In this document: one piece after another, positions 16,823 to 23,906 of the stretch
Position numbering within the stretch: the first letter of the stretch is position 1
Layout: every line of letters begins with the position of its first letter
Assembly (NCBI GenBank): GCA_009777315.1
Contig: WRMD01000001.1
Coordinates: forward strand, 1 to 64,000
Reading direction: 5' to 3'
DNA length: 64,000 nt
Source: Candidatus Saccharimonadota bacterium
Lineage (GTDB): Bacteria > Patescibacteriota > Saccharimonadia > Saccharimonadales > Saccharimonadaceae
Program-made: the position numbers and the translations under genes
The notes under the pieces: model-generated
What the model was told of the DNA's origin: nothing
Database searches by the model: none
Seen by the model: the letters and a program-made list of their open reading frames with translations, nothing else

Positions 16823-17667
16823 AGGTGCTGCTCCGAGAATGAAATGATACGAATGGTGTAGATGTCGCTAGCGATGCCGGCGGCAGTGTCGTTGTGCGGG
16901 TGGCTCTCCCAGCGCCAGTCTAGCACGTAGGGCGTGGCGCCAAGAACGGGCATATTCATGACGAGAGCACCGAGCTCGGTGGCGCTAACCCAGTCACCCT
17001 CCGTGCCGGAAAGCCAGACGTCGCCACTGCGGAGGCGGAAGCGCATGTTAATGCCTTGAGGGTTGATTTCTTCGAAGAAGAGACGGTAAGCGATGACGTA
17101 ATTGCTGTTGTTGAGGACAGTGAAAGCGTAAGAACCGCTGTCGCCTGGGGCGATGCGAGGCGAATGATCTTGGTCATGGCGGGCGAAGATGGGCAGGCTA
17201 GCGCTGGCAATCATGATATGACCCTCTACTTCTACGCAGTATTCAGGTGAGAAGTTGAAGATGGTACAGGGGACGCCGGGTCGAGGTGGGTCGGTGGGGT
17301 CGCCGCCGCCAGGGCCGGTGTCCGGACCGCTTGGGCCAGGAATAGCGGGAGGGACGCCGATGGGGCCTCCGGGAGGCTGGGGGCGAACGGGATTGGGACC
17401 AGGGGTGAAACCTTCAGGGATTTCGCCACTGCCACCAATTCGCAAAAAACCACTACCGTCGTCGAGTGAGAAATAATTTTGCCCAACGGCTGCGACGTGA
17501 TGATCCGCAAGCGGTTCGCGTCGAGCGATGGTGATACCGAGGATAACTATAACAACGATAGCAAGCAGCAGCAGCGCCGCCAGCCCAACGATGACTTTAG
17601 TGTAAGCTTGGATATCCAGGCTGTTACTACTTGAATCAACGTAGAATTGACGACGCTTTGGCTGCAT
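16819..17667 (-). CDS. TapA-like anchored protein with Pro/Gly-rich linker
   Basis: The 282-residue product has a cytoplasmic N-terminus and a helix at about 26-48 (VGLAALLLLAIVVIVILGI). A linker of about 60 residues rich in Pro and Gly follows, then a C-terminal domain with IAPGDSGSYAFTVLNN, MRFRLRSGDVWL, YVLDWRWE and the final YTIRIISF. That order of motifs (PGD-x-G, a YTL-W-W strand, then DT-G-x-YTI) is characteristic of TasA/TapA/camelysin-type domains. It lies between the TasA-like gene and the two small exported genes. It probably anchors or nucleates fibres. This assignment is from motif reading, not a search. Confidence 0.65.
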   Translation of the reverse strand: MQPKRRQFYVDSSSNSLDIQAYTKVIVGLAALLLLAIVVIVILGITIARREPLADHHVAAVGQNYFSLDDGSGFLRIGGSGEIPEGFTPGPNPVRPQPPGGPIGVPPAIPGPSGPDTGPGGGDPTDPPRPGVPCTIFNFSPEYCVEVEGHIMIASASLPIFARHDQDHSPRIAPGDSGSYAFTVLNNSNYVIAYRLFFEEINPQGINMRFRLRSGDVWLSGTEGDWVSATELGALVMNMPVLGATPYVLDWRWESHPHNDTAAGIASDIYTIRIISFSEQHL

Positions 17668-17695
17668 TGTTAGCTACCGTTTAGCCTTTGACGAA

Positions 17696-18391
17696 TTAAA
17701 AGTTACCTAGGTGCTGTCGAGCCGTGACGTTAACTGGGAATGTGGTGTTACCACCAGCGATACCACGAGCAGTGTTGGCCGCGTTCATAGCATCTTGGTC
17801 GCAGTCAGCGGGAGCGCCATCATCAGTACAGAGACCAATCCAACGTGCGATAACTTGGAATTCGATAGTTTCGCCAACGAACGCAAGAGGGACCACTACG
17901 CGAAGGCCGCCTTCTGGCGATGTTTCAACAGCGATGGTGTCTTGAAGGCCTTGTGGTAGGGTGGCAAGGTTGGCGATCTTGACGTCGTCAATCTTAAAGG
18001 CGCTGGCATTGGCTTCAGAGCCGAGCGAGAAGACGTATTCTACGGCGACTTCGCTACCAGCGGCGCGGACACTGAGAACCTCAGATTCGAGAACGCTGCC
18101 AGGGGCGACGAGATCACCCTCTATGAATGGATTGCTGGTAGCCGACGATAGCGCAAAAGTACCGATGGCGGTGTTGCCGGCGCCAGAGATATTAGTCCAT
18201 GGTGTGGCGACATCATTGCCGATTTTTGCTTCAACGTTCCATGCGGCGATGGTTGCTGTACCGGTAGCGGTACCTGTGCTGGCGTAGCGGGCTACGGTTG
18301 ACCATAGCATCGCACCACCGACACCAAGAGCTACGACACCGATTGCTGCCGGTAATAGCCATTTTTTCCTTGACGCATCGAAATGCCTCAT
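17696..18391 (-). CDS. TasA/camelysin-like major fibre subunit
   Basis: The 231-residue product has a basic N-terminus, a hydrophobic segment (about 11-30, WLLPAAIGVVALGVGGAML) and then ARYASTGTATGTATIAAWNVEA, the region where SipW-type enzymes cut TasA precursors. The mature part is beta-rich with APGSVLESEVLSVRAAGSEVAVEYVF and one likely disulfide (CTDDGAPADC). It is first in the operon and has the strongest promoter and ribosome site (AAGGAGGTAAGAA), as expected for the most abundant subunit. TasA-like identity is inferred from architecture and operon partners. Confidence 0.68.
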   Translation of the reverse strand: MRHFDASRKKWLLPAAIGVVALGVGGAMLWSTVARYASTGTATGTATIAAWNVEAKIGNDVATPWTNISGAGNTAIGTFALSSATSNPFIEGDLVAPGSVLESEVLSVRAAGSEVAVEYVFSLGSEANASAFKIDDVKIANLATLPQGLQDTIAVETSPEGGLRVVVPLAFVGETIEFQVIARWIGLCTDDGAPADCDQDAMNAANTARGIAGGNTTFPVNVTARQHLGNF

Positions 18392-18420
18392 TTCTTACCT
18401 CCTTGATTATATGTCTCTTT

Positions 18421-18449
18421 AGTTTACTATTAAGATCAGTAAAGGTCAA
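18421..18449 (-). promoter_or_regulatory. Promoter of the TasA-like fibre operon
   Basis: TTGACC, 17-nt spacer, TAAACT on the - strand, with a leader of about 25 nt and an AAGGAGG ribosome site. Confidence 0.75.
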
Positions 18450-18491
18450 GCGGTATCATCAGTTTCTTGTGGATAATTAGTGGTGGTGTGG

Positions 18492-18497
18492 TAAAAT
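18492..18497 (+). promoter_or_regulatory. -10 element of aspS (leaderless)
   Basis: TAAAAT ends 6 nt before the ATG at 18504. Confidence 0.7.
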
Positions 18498-18503
18498 CTT
18501 AGT

Positions 18504-19832
18504 ATGAATGAGAGGAAATTGGCGCGAGAGCTCAAGGAGCTGGTAGGGCAGAAAATCACGGTCAAAGGGTGGCTACATAAGAAGAGGTTGCTCGGGGGGT
18601 TGAATTTCTTGACGCTTCGGGATCGGTCGGGGCTGATACAGATGCTGGTGGAAGACAAAGATGAGATGGAGAAGCTTCGGGGGTTGCAGATCGGGACGGT
18701 GCTTTCGGTTTCGGGAGTTGTGGTTGCTGATGAGCGGGCGCCGGGTGGAGCGGAGCTACATAATGTAGTGTTGACGGTGGAGACGCCGGTGACGGATGAA
18801 CCGCCGATCGAGATTGATAAGCCGATTTCGCACAAGAGTGAACATTTGGACACGCTGTTTGATAACAGAGTGCTGAATATCAGGAATGTGCAGGAAGGGA
18901 AGATCTTTCGGATTCGGGCGGCGATGACGCAGTATTTGCGGGAGTATTTGATAGAGAATGAGTTTGTGGAGATTGATACGCCGAAGTTTTTGGGGGCGGC
19001 GACAGAGGGTGGGGCGGAAGTGTTTACGCTCGATTACTTTGGGAAAGAGGCGACGTTGGCGCAAAGTCCGCAGTTTTATAAGCAGATTATGGTGGGGGCG
19101 TTTGAGAGGGTGTTTGAGATCAACCACGCTTATCGGGCGGAGCCGAGTGCGACGACGCGGCACATGACGGAGCTGACGATGCTGGACGTGGAGATGGGGT
19201 TTGTGAGTGGGCATGAAGAAGTGCGGGAGTTTGTGGGGGGGCTAGCGGCAAGCGTGCTAAGGCGGACATATTCGGATTTTGCGGATGAGTTAAAGAGTTT
19301 GCAGGCGCCGGAGCTTCGTTTGGCTGAGCGGGTGCCGGAGTTTACGGTGGCGGAGATTCATGAGATGTATAGCTCGAGTGCGGCGGCGAAAAAGGCGGGT
19401 GTAGATACGCGAGACGAGAAGGATTTGACGCCGGATGAAGAGCGGTTTATTTGTGAGTATGCGCGGAAGGAATTAGGGTCGGACTTGGTTTATGCGACGG
19501 ATTTTCCGATTGAGGCGGCGAAGTTTTATCATAAAGTGGATGCTGAGAAGGGCGTGACGAAATGGGCAGATTTGTTGTATCGAGGCTTGGAGCTAGCGAC
19601 GGTGCCGCTACGAGAGAACAATTATGAGAAGATGATTGAGCAGATGAAGAAGGCGGGGTTGGATGTCGATGCGGAGGGGTATAAGTACTACCTGCAGGCG
19701 TTTAAATATGGGTTGCCGATGCATGGTGGGTGCGGGTTTGGCGTGGATAGGTTTGTGAAGCAGACGGTGGGGTTAGCGAATATTAAGGAAGCGGTGCTGT
19801 TTCCGCGAGATATTAACCGGTTGACGCCGTAA
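18504..19832 (+). CDS. aspS: Aspartate-tRNA ligase, archaeal/non-discriminating type
   Basis: Class IIb synthetase of 442 residues. The N-terminal OB fold contains KITVKGWLHKKRLLGGLNFLTLRD. The catalytic domain has motif 1, then GAATEGGAEVFTLDYFGKEATLAQSPQFYKQ, motif 2 (YRAEPSATTRHMTELTMLDVEM) and motif 3 ending GFGVDRFVKQ and LFPRDINRLTP. It lacks the large GAD insertion of bacterial AspRS, and is therefore the short archaeal-like form that often also charges tRNA-Asn for amidation by GatCAB. AsnRS is the main alternative and cannot be excluded by eye. The ABC exporter genes follow within 14 bp. Confidence 0.85.
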   Translation: MNERKLARELKELVGQKITVKGWLHKKRLLGGLNFLTLRDRSGLIQMLVEDKDEMEKLRGLQIGTVLSVSGVVVADERAPGGAELHNVVLTVETPVTDEPPIEIDKPISHKSEHLDTLFDNRVLNIRNVQEGKIFRIRAAMTQYLREYLIENEFVEIDTPKFLGAATEGGAEVFTLDYFGKEATLAQSPQFYKQIMVGAFERVFEINHAYRAEPSATTRHMTELTMLDVEMGFVSGHEEVREFVGGLAASVLRRTYSDFADELKSLQAPELRLAERVPEFTVAEIHEMYSSSAAAKKAGVDTRDEKDLTPDEERFICEYARKELGSDLVYATDFPIEAAKFYHKVDAEKGVTKWADLLYRGLELATVPLRENNYEKMIEQMKKAGLDVDAEGYKYYLQAFKYGLPMHGGCGFGVDRFVKQTVGLANIKEAVLFPRDINRLTP

Positions 19833-19846
19833 TTAGGAAGGAATAC

Positions 19847-20602
19847 GTGGGCAACATAATAGAGGTCAGAGATCTCAAGAAGAAATACGGCAAGCATGAG
19901 GCCGTGAAGGGCGTGACGTTTTCGGTCGCGAGGGGTGAGGTTTTTGGGATTTTGGGGCCGAATGGGGCGGGAAAGACGACGACGCTGGAGATGATGGAGA
20001 CGCTGCTTTCGATTACGAGCGGGACGGTGGAGATTGACGGGGTGGATGTGGCGAAAGATCCACGGGCGGTGCAGAAGATGATTGGCGTGCAGTTGCAGTC
20101 GACGGCTTTCCTCGAGAAGTTGACGCTGAAGGACCAGTTGGAGTTGTTTGCTGGGGTGAATGGGGTGAAGGTGAATGTGGAGAAGTTGCTGAAAGATTTT
20201 GATCTTGTGGCGAAGAAGGATGAGTTTCCGGAGAATCTAAGTGGTGGACAGCGGCAGAGGTTTAGTATTGCGACGGCGATTGTGCATGAGCCGAAGGTGA
20301 TTTTTTTGGATGAGCCGACGACGGGGTTGGATCCGCAGGCAAGGCGGAATCTGTGGGAGCTAGTGCAGACGATTAAGAAACAGGGGATTACGGTGATTTT
20401 GACGACGCATTATATGGACGAGGCGGAGCTGTTGTGCGATCGGGTGGCGATGATGGATGGGGGGAAGATTTTGACGATAAATACGCCGAAGAAGTTGATC
20501 AAGGAGCTGTTGGGGCGTGGGTTTAAGAAGGCGCAGGTGGTGGAGCAGGCGAATTTGGAAGATGTGTTTATTGACTTGACAGGGAAGGATTTACGAGAAT
20601 GA
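19847..20602 (+). CDS. ABC-2 type exporter, ATP-binding subunit (DrrA/CcmA class)
   Basis: The 251-residue product starts at GTG after an AGGAAGGA ribosome site. The single ABC domain has Walker A GPNGAGKTTT (about 38-47), Q-loop VQLQSTAF, signature LSGGQRQR, Walker B VIFLDEPTTGLDPQAR and the switch His in TTHYMDEAE. The TTGLDPQ variant is typical of ABC-2 exporters for drugs, lipids or polysaccharides. The permease overlaps its stop by 4 bp. It lies 14 bp after aspS and may be read through from it. Confidence 0.92.
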   Translation: MGNIIEVRDLKKKYGKHEAVKGVTFSVARGEVFGILGPNGAGKTTTLEMMETLLSITSGTVEIDGVDVAKDPRAVQKMIGVQLQSTAFLEKLTLKDQLELFAGVNGVKVNVEKLLKDFDLVAKKDEFPENLSGGQRQRFSIATAIVHEPKVIFLDEPTTGLDPQARRNLWELVQTIKKQGITVILTTHYMDEAELLCDRVAMMDGGKILTINTPKKLIKELLGRGFKKAQVVEQANLEDVFIDLTGKDLRE

Positions 20603-21714
20603 GCAGTTTGAATACTGGGTACTTGGGGACGGTAGGCGCGCTGGTGAGGGCGAATTTGAAGCGGTTTTTCAGGGATAGGGCGTTTATATTTTTCTTTTTT
20701 GCGTTGCCGGTGATTTTCCTGCTGATTTTTGGGATGATGCATGGCAATGATAGTTTTTCGGGGTTGGAAGTGGCGGTGTTTGACGAGGCGGAGAGCGAGC
20801 TGAGCGAGACGGTGACGGATGTTTTGGTGGAAAGTGAGATCGCGAATCTGGCGGAGGTGGATGATCGGGGCGAGGCGGAAGAGATGATGACGCGGGGTGA
20901 GCTACATGCGATTGTGGTGTTCCCGGCGAATTTTGGTGAGTTAGGTGAGGATGGGTTGCCAAGTGGGGTGGTGGAGGTGTTTTATAGTCGAAATAATGAG
21001 CAGGCGGGGCAGATGTTGGTATCGGTGCTGGAAGGGGTGGTTGGTGAGTTGGATCGGGTGATAACTGGGACGCGGCCGATTTTGGCGGTGCGATCAGAGG
21101 TGATGACGCATGAGGGGCTGAGTAACTTTGATTATGTGTTTGCTGGGCTTTTGGGTTATACGGTGCTGACGATTGGGTTGATGACGATGTCGAGCGCGAT
21201 TAGTGGTGACAAGAAAGCGGGGGCGACGCGGCGGCTACGGGCGACGGTTCTTTCGAAGTCGCAGCTGATTTTGTCGTATTCAGTGACGTTTTTGGTGATG
21301 GGGGCGCTGATATTTGCCCTGATGATTGGGCTGGGGATTGTGATATTTGACTTCTCGATGCGCGGGAGTTGGCTGAATTTTGGGGTGTTTACGCTGATTT
21401 CGACGTTGATGATGCTGGGGTTTGGGCTTTTGATTGGTGGTTGGGCGAAGAATAATACGCAGGCGGAGGCGGCGGCTTCGGTGTTGATGTTTCCGATGAT
21501 GTTTTTGAGTGGGGTGTTTTTCCCGCTGTTTTTGATGCCGGATGCAGTGCAGAGGGTCGCGGCGTTTATTCCGCTGACGCCGGTGGTGGAGGGGATTCGG
21601 CTGATAATTACGGAGAATTTTTCGTTGCTGGGGGTGATGCCGCAGCTCTTGGTAATCGGGGCGTGGGGAGTGGTGGTTTATGTTGTGGCGATTCGGGTGT
21701 TTAGATGGGAGTAG
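20599..21714 (+). CDS. ABC-2 type exporter, permease subunit
   Basis: The 371-residue product has an N-terminal helix (about 25-48, AFIFFFFALPVIFLLIFGMM), an extracytoplasmic loop of about 130 residues and five C-terminal helices. The conserved segment FLSGVFFPLFLMPDAVQ precedes the ABC-2 signature region PLTPVVEGIR. It works with the overlapping ATPase. The substrate is unknown. A bidirectional terminator follows at 21754. Confidence 0.9.
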   Translation: MSSLNTGYLGTVGALVRANLKRFFRDRAFIFFFFALPVIFLLIFGMMHGNDSFSGLEVAVFDEAESELSETVTDVLVESEIANLAEVDDRGEAEEMMTRGELHAIVVFPANFGELGEDGLPSGVVEVFYSRNNEQAGQMLVSVLEGVVGELDRVITGTRPILAVRSEVMTHEGLSNFDYVFAGLLGYTVLTIGLMTMSSAISGDKKAGATRRLRATVLSKSQLILSYSVTFLVMGALIFALMIGLGIVIFDFSMRGSWLNFGVFTLISTLMMLGFGLLIGGWAKNNTQAEAAASVLMFPMMFLSGVFFPLFLMPDAVQRVAAFIPLTPVVEGIRLIITENFSLLGVMPQLLVIGAWGVVVYVVAIRVFRWE

Positions 21715-21753
21715 AGCTTTAAGAAACCAAGGTTTCTTGCTTCCTTAACTAGA

Positions 21754-21787
21754 TTAAAAAGTTCGGGAGTGAATCCCGAACTTTTTA
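21754..21787. terminator. Bidirectional terminator after the ABC-2 exporter
   Basis: AAAAAGTTCGGGA and TCCCGAACTTTTT form a perfect stem around a short loop. A smaller hairpin AAGAAACC/GGTTTCTT precedes it at about 21721-21738. Confidence 0.9.
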
Positions 21788-21827
21788 ATGGATTATTGAC
21801 GCCTAGCGGCGAGGCTTGGCGCAGTTC

Positions 21828-22056
21828 TACCCACCCCCTACGGGTAGACACAGTGTCCAGCCCATGAGGGGAGTAGTCCTCCCCTCATCGTCCTCGTCGG
21901 CAAAAGCCGAGTTTGCCTATAGCAAACCAAGCGAGGACTGCTCCCCTCCTAGATAATGATTCGCCAGAAAAGGTCAGGCTCCGCCTGTCTTTTCTGGCTC
22001 CAGTCAAGGAAAGGAAGAAAACCTTGGTTTTCTTAGCAGGAGACAGTGGCGAAAGG
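21828..22056 (-). repeat. Variable gene-end cassette B1, degenerate and hairpin-filled
   Basis: Both boundary blocks are present on the - strand: TTTCGCCACTGTC at the 5' side and CTGTGTCTACCCGTAGGGGG at the 3' side. The middle is not a hypervariable reading frame. It contains several inverted repeats: AGAAAACC/GGTTTTCTT, CCAGAAAAG/CTTTTCTGG, CCTCG with GGC-TTTT-GCC, and GAGGGGAG/CTCCCCTC. It appears to be a cassette whose coding centre was replaced by structured DNA. It is divergent from the intact cassette B2. Confidence 0.7.
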
Positions 22057-22060
22057 GAGG

Positions 22061-22172
22061 TTGGAACTTTATAAAGCCGGCGTTATAACAGAGGTAGGAA
22101 ACTTTATAAAGTTTCCTACCTCGCACTCACCCCTGTTAAATCGACCCAAATCCAAAACTTTATAAAGTTTCG
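22061..22172. repeat. Palindrome cluster between divergent cassettes B1 and B2
   Basis: Three copies of AACTTTATAAAG lie within about 110 bp. The middle one is the centre of a perfect 32-bp palindrome (half-site GAGGTAGGAAACTTTA, 22091-22122). The third is a perfect 16-bp palindrome (22155-22170). The cluster sits exactly between two cassettes that point away from each other. Confidence 0.85.
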
Positions 22173-22200
22173 ACCCTCTCCGCGGAGACCCCGAAGCCCT

Positions 22201-22409
22201 CCTTCGCCACTGTCGCGCTGGGTCGTGCTGCCGCCTACGAAGGTCTGGTTAGCCAATCTAGCTGGACGTTCTGGCATACGTCTTCGCTCGTTAATACATC
22301 AAACTCACAAAGTACAGGCATTAGTAATGCAGCTTCTGGTACAGGTGTTCATAGTAACAGCAAGCCAGGAGGCTCATCCCTCCGCTGTGCCTACCCGTAG
22401 GGAGTGGGG
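22201..22409 (+). repeat. Variable gene-end cassette B2 (silent FISUMP-like C-terminus)
   Basis: From CCTTCGCCACTGTC the frame FATVALGRAAAYEG runs open to GGSSLRCAYP and TAG (22398-22400). Its aromatic core is SSWTFWHTSS. The 3' block continues past the stop but is slightly diverged (GGGAGTGGGGTG; RCAYP instead of RCVYP). There is no ATG, ribosome site or promoter. The ORF-track entry 22225-22455 is a different frame and is not meaningful. Confidence 0.85.
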
Positions 22410-22473
22410 TGTTAGTAGTTTTGTCAGTAGTTGGGTCAAGAAAACCGACAGATAGGATCAAAAAGCATGACAT

Positions 22474-22506
22474 TAAAATAAAAGTACCCCAGCCGTAACT
22501 GGGGTA
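22474..22506 (-). terminator. Terminator of tRNA-Phe
   Basis: TACCCCAG and CTGGGGTA pair around six bases. On the - strand the stem is followed by CTTTTATTTTA. Confidence 0.85.
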
Positions 22507-22518
22507 GAATTATGATTT

Positions 22519-22594
22519 TGGTGGCTCCTCCCAGACTTGAACTGGGGACACAAGGCTCTTCAGGCCTCTGCTCTACCAACTGAGCTAAAGAGCC
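22519..22594 (-). tRNA. tRNA-Phe (anticodon GAA)
   Basis: Acceptor GGCTCTT with AGGAGCC, D loop AGTTGGTA, anticodon stem GAGGC/GCCTT around loop CTGAAGA (GAA), T loop TTCAAGT, and an encoded ACCA end. Confidence 0.95.
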
Positions 22595-22604
22595 ACACAA
22601 GGAT

Positions 22605-22633
22605 AGTATAATCTGATATAATAGAGATGTCAA
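22605..22633 (-). promoter_or_regulatory. Promoter of tRNA-Phe
   Basis: TTGACA, 17-nt spacer, TATACT on the - strand, 10 nt before the tRNA. It overlaps the hisS promoter region in the opposite direction. Confidence 0.85.
22617..22622 (+). promoter_or_regulatory. -10 element of hisS
   Basis: TATAAT, then a short leader with an AAAGGAGA ribosome site before the ATG at 22646. Confidence 0.65.
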
Positions 22634-22645
22634 GAAAGGAGACAT

Positions 22646-23902
22646 ATGGTACGCGAAAATATCGCGCCTCTGTCAGGGTTTGTGGCATACAGCCCCGACA
22701 TGCAAGCAAAGTTTGACCAACTTAAAGATTTGGTGGCTGGCGTGCATCATGCGTATGGTTTCCGATCTTTGGATTTGCCGTTGATTTATCGGGCGGAGGC
22801 ACTGTTGGCGAAATCGGGGGGCGAGACGGACAAGCAGGTTTATCGGATTAAGAAGGGTGAGGCGGAGCTGGCGGTTCGGTTTGACTTGACAGTGCCGCTG
22901 GCGATGTATGTTGCGGGGCGCGATCGGGAGTTGGCTTTTCCGCTGAAGGCTTCGCAAATCAATCGCTCCTATCGGGGTGAAAAAGTTCAGCGGGGTCGTG
23001 AGCGTGAGCTTTATCAGTGTGATGCGGATGTGATTGCACGCGGCAAGCTGGACATCGGCTATGATGCGGAAGTGATTGCGGTGGCGGCGGATATTTATCG
23101 GCGGATGAATATTGGGCCGTTTACGATTCGGGTGGCTAACCGTCGCTTGCTGGGCGGGTTTTTGCAAGAGCTGGGGCTGGAGGATGTTAAGCCGGCGATG
23201 AGTGTTATTGATGATGCTGAGAAAATCTCGGAGGAGGATTTGGTTAAGGAACTGAGAGGCTTGGGTCTGGGACAAGGGCAGATCCAGAAGCTGCAAAGTT
23301 TGATTAAGTTTTCGGGTGGGCTGGATGAGCTGGCGGAGGTGCTGGGGATTGGTGCTGGTGGGGATTCGGCTAGTGAGCTGATGAGGCAAGGATTTCTCGA
23401 GCTCGTGGCGGTGATGGAGCAACTGGAAGTGCGTGGAGTGGTGGAAGCGAAGGTTGATTTGCAGATTGTTCGTGGGCTCGACTACTATACGGGGACGGTT
23501 TTTGAGACTCGCCTGGAGGAGGTGCCGGAAATTGGCTCGATAGGTTCGGGCGGTCGGTATGATAACTTGGTTGGTAACTATTCTAATGAGCAGTTTGAGG
23601 GGGTTGGGTTTAGTGTGGGGCTGACGCGGTTGTTTAATTCGTTGGCGGAGTTGGGGAAGTTGCCGGAGCTAGCGACAGAGGCGAAAGTAGTGCTGGTGCC
23701 GGTGGCGAAGGAGCAGATGGGGTTTTGTTTGGAGAAGGCGAGTGAGTGGAGGAAGAACGGCGAGAGTGTGGATGTTTACTTGCAGGGGGGCAAGCTGGAT
23801 AAGGCGCTGAAGTATGCGGCCGGGTCGGGTGCGACGGAAGTGGTCGTGGTCGGTGAGGAAGAGGTTAGGAGTGGAAACCTCGAGCGGCGTACTGTAAAAT
23901 AA
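22646..23902 (+). CDS. hisS: Histidine-tRNA ligase
   Basis: Class IIa synthetase of 418 residues. Motif 2 region (VRFDLTVPLAMYVA, INRSYRGEKVQRGRERELYQCD), the HisA-type signature RGLDYYTGTVFE and motif 3 with GSGGRYDNLV and GVGFSVGLTRLF are present, followed by the anticodon-binding alpha/beta domain (about 335-418). It is expressed with the downstream UvrD helicase, whose ATG is 4 bp after the hisS stop. The matching tRNA-His lies at 62836. Confidence 0.95.
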   Translation: MVRENIAPLSGFVAYSPDMQAKFDQLKDLVAGVHHAYGFRSLDLPLIYRAEALLAKSGGETDKQVYRIKKGEAELAVRFDLTVPLAMYVAGRDRELAFPLKASQINRSYRGEKVQRGRERELYQCDADVIARGKLDIGYDAEVIAVAADIYRRMNIGPFTIRVANRRLLGGFLQELGLEDVKPAMSVIDDAEKISEEDLVKELRGLGLGQGQIQKLQSLIKFSGGLDELAEVLGIGAGGDSASELMRQGFLELVAVMEQLEVRGVVEAKVDLQIVRGLDYYTGTVFETRLEEVPEIGSIGSGGRYDNLVGNYSNEQFEGVGFSVGLTRLFNSLAELGKLPELATEAKVVLVPVAKEQMGFCLEKASEWRKNGESVDVYLQGGKLDKALKYAAGSGATEVVVVGEEEVRSGNLERRTVK

Positions 23903-23906
23903 AGGG

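Noticed and set aside
22225-22455. ORF-track protein over cassette B2
   Set aside because: It is read in a different frame from the conserved cassette frame, has no ribosome site and matches nothing; it is a shadow.
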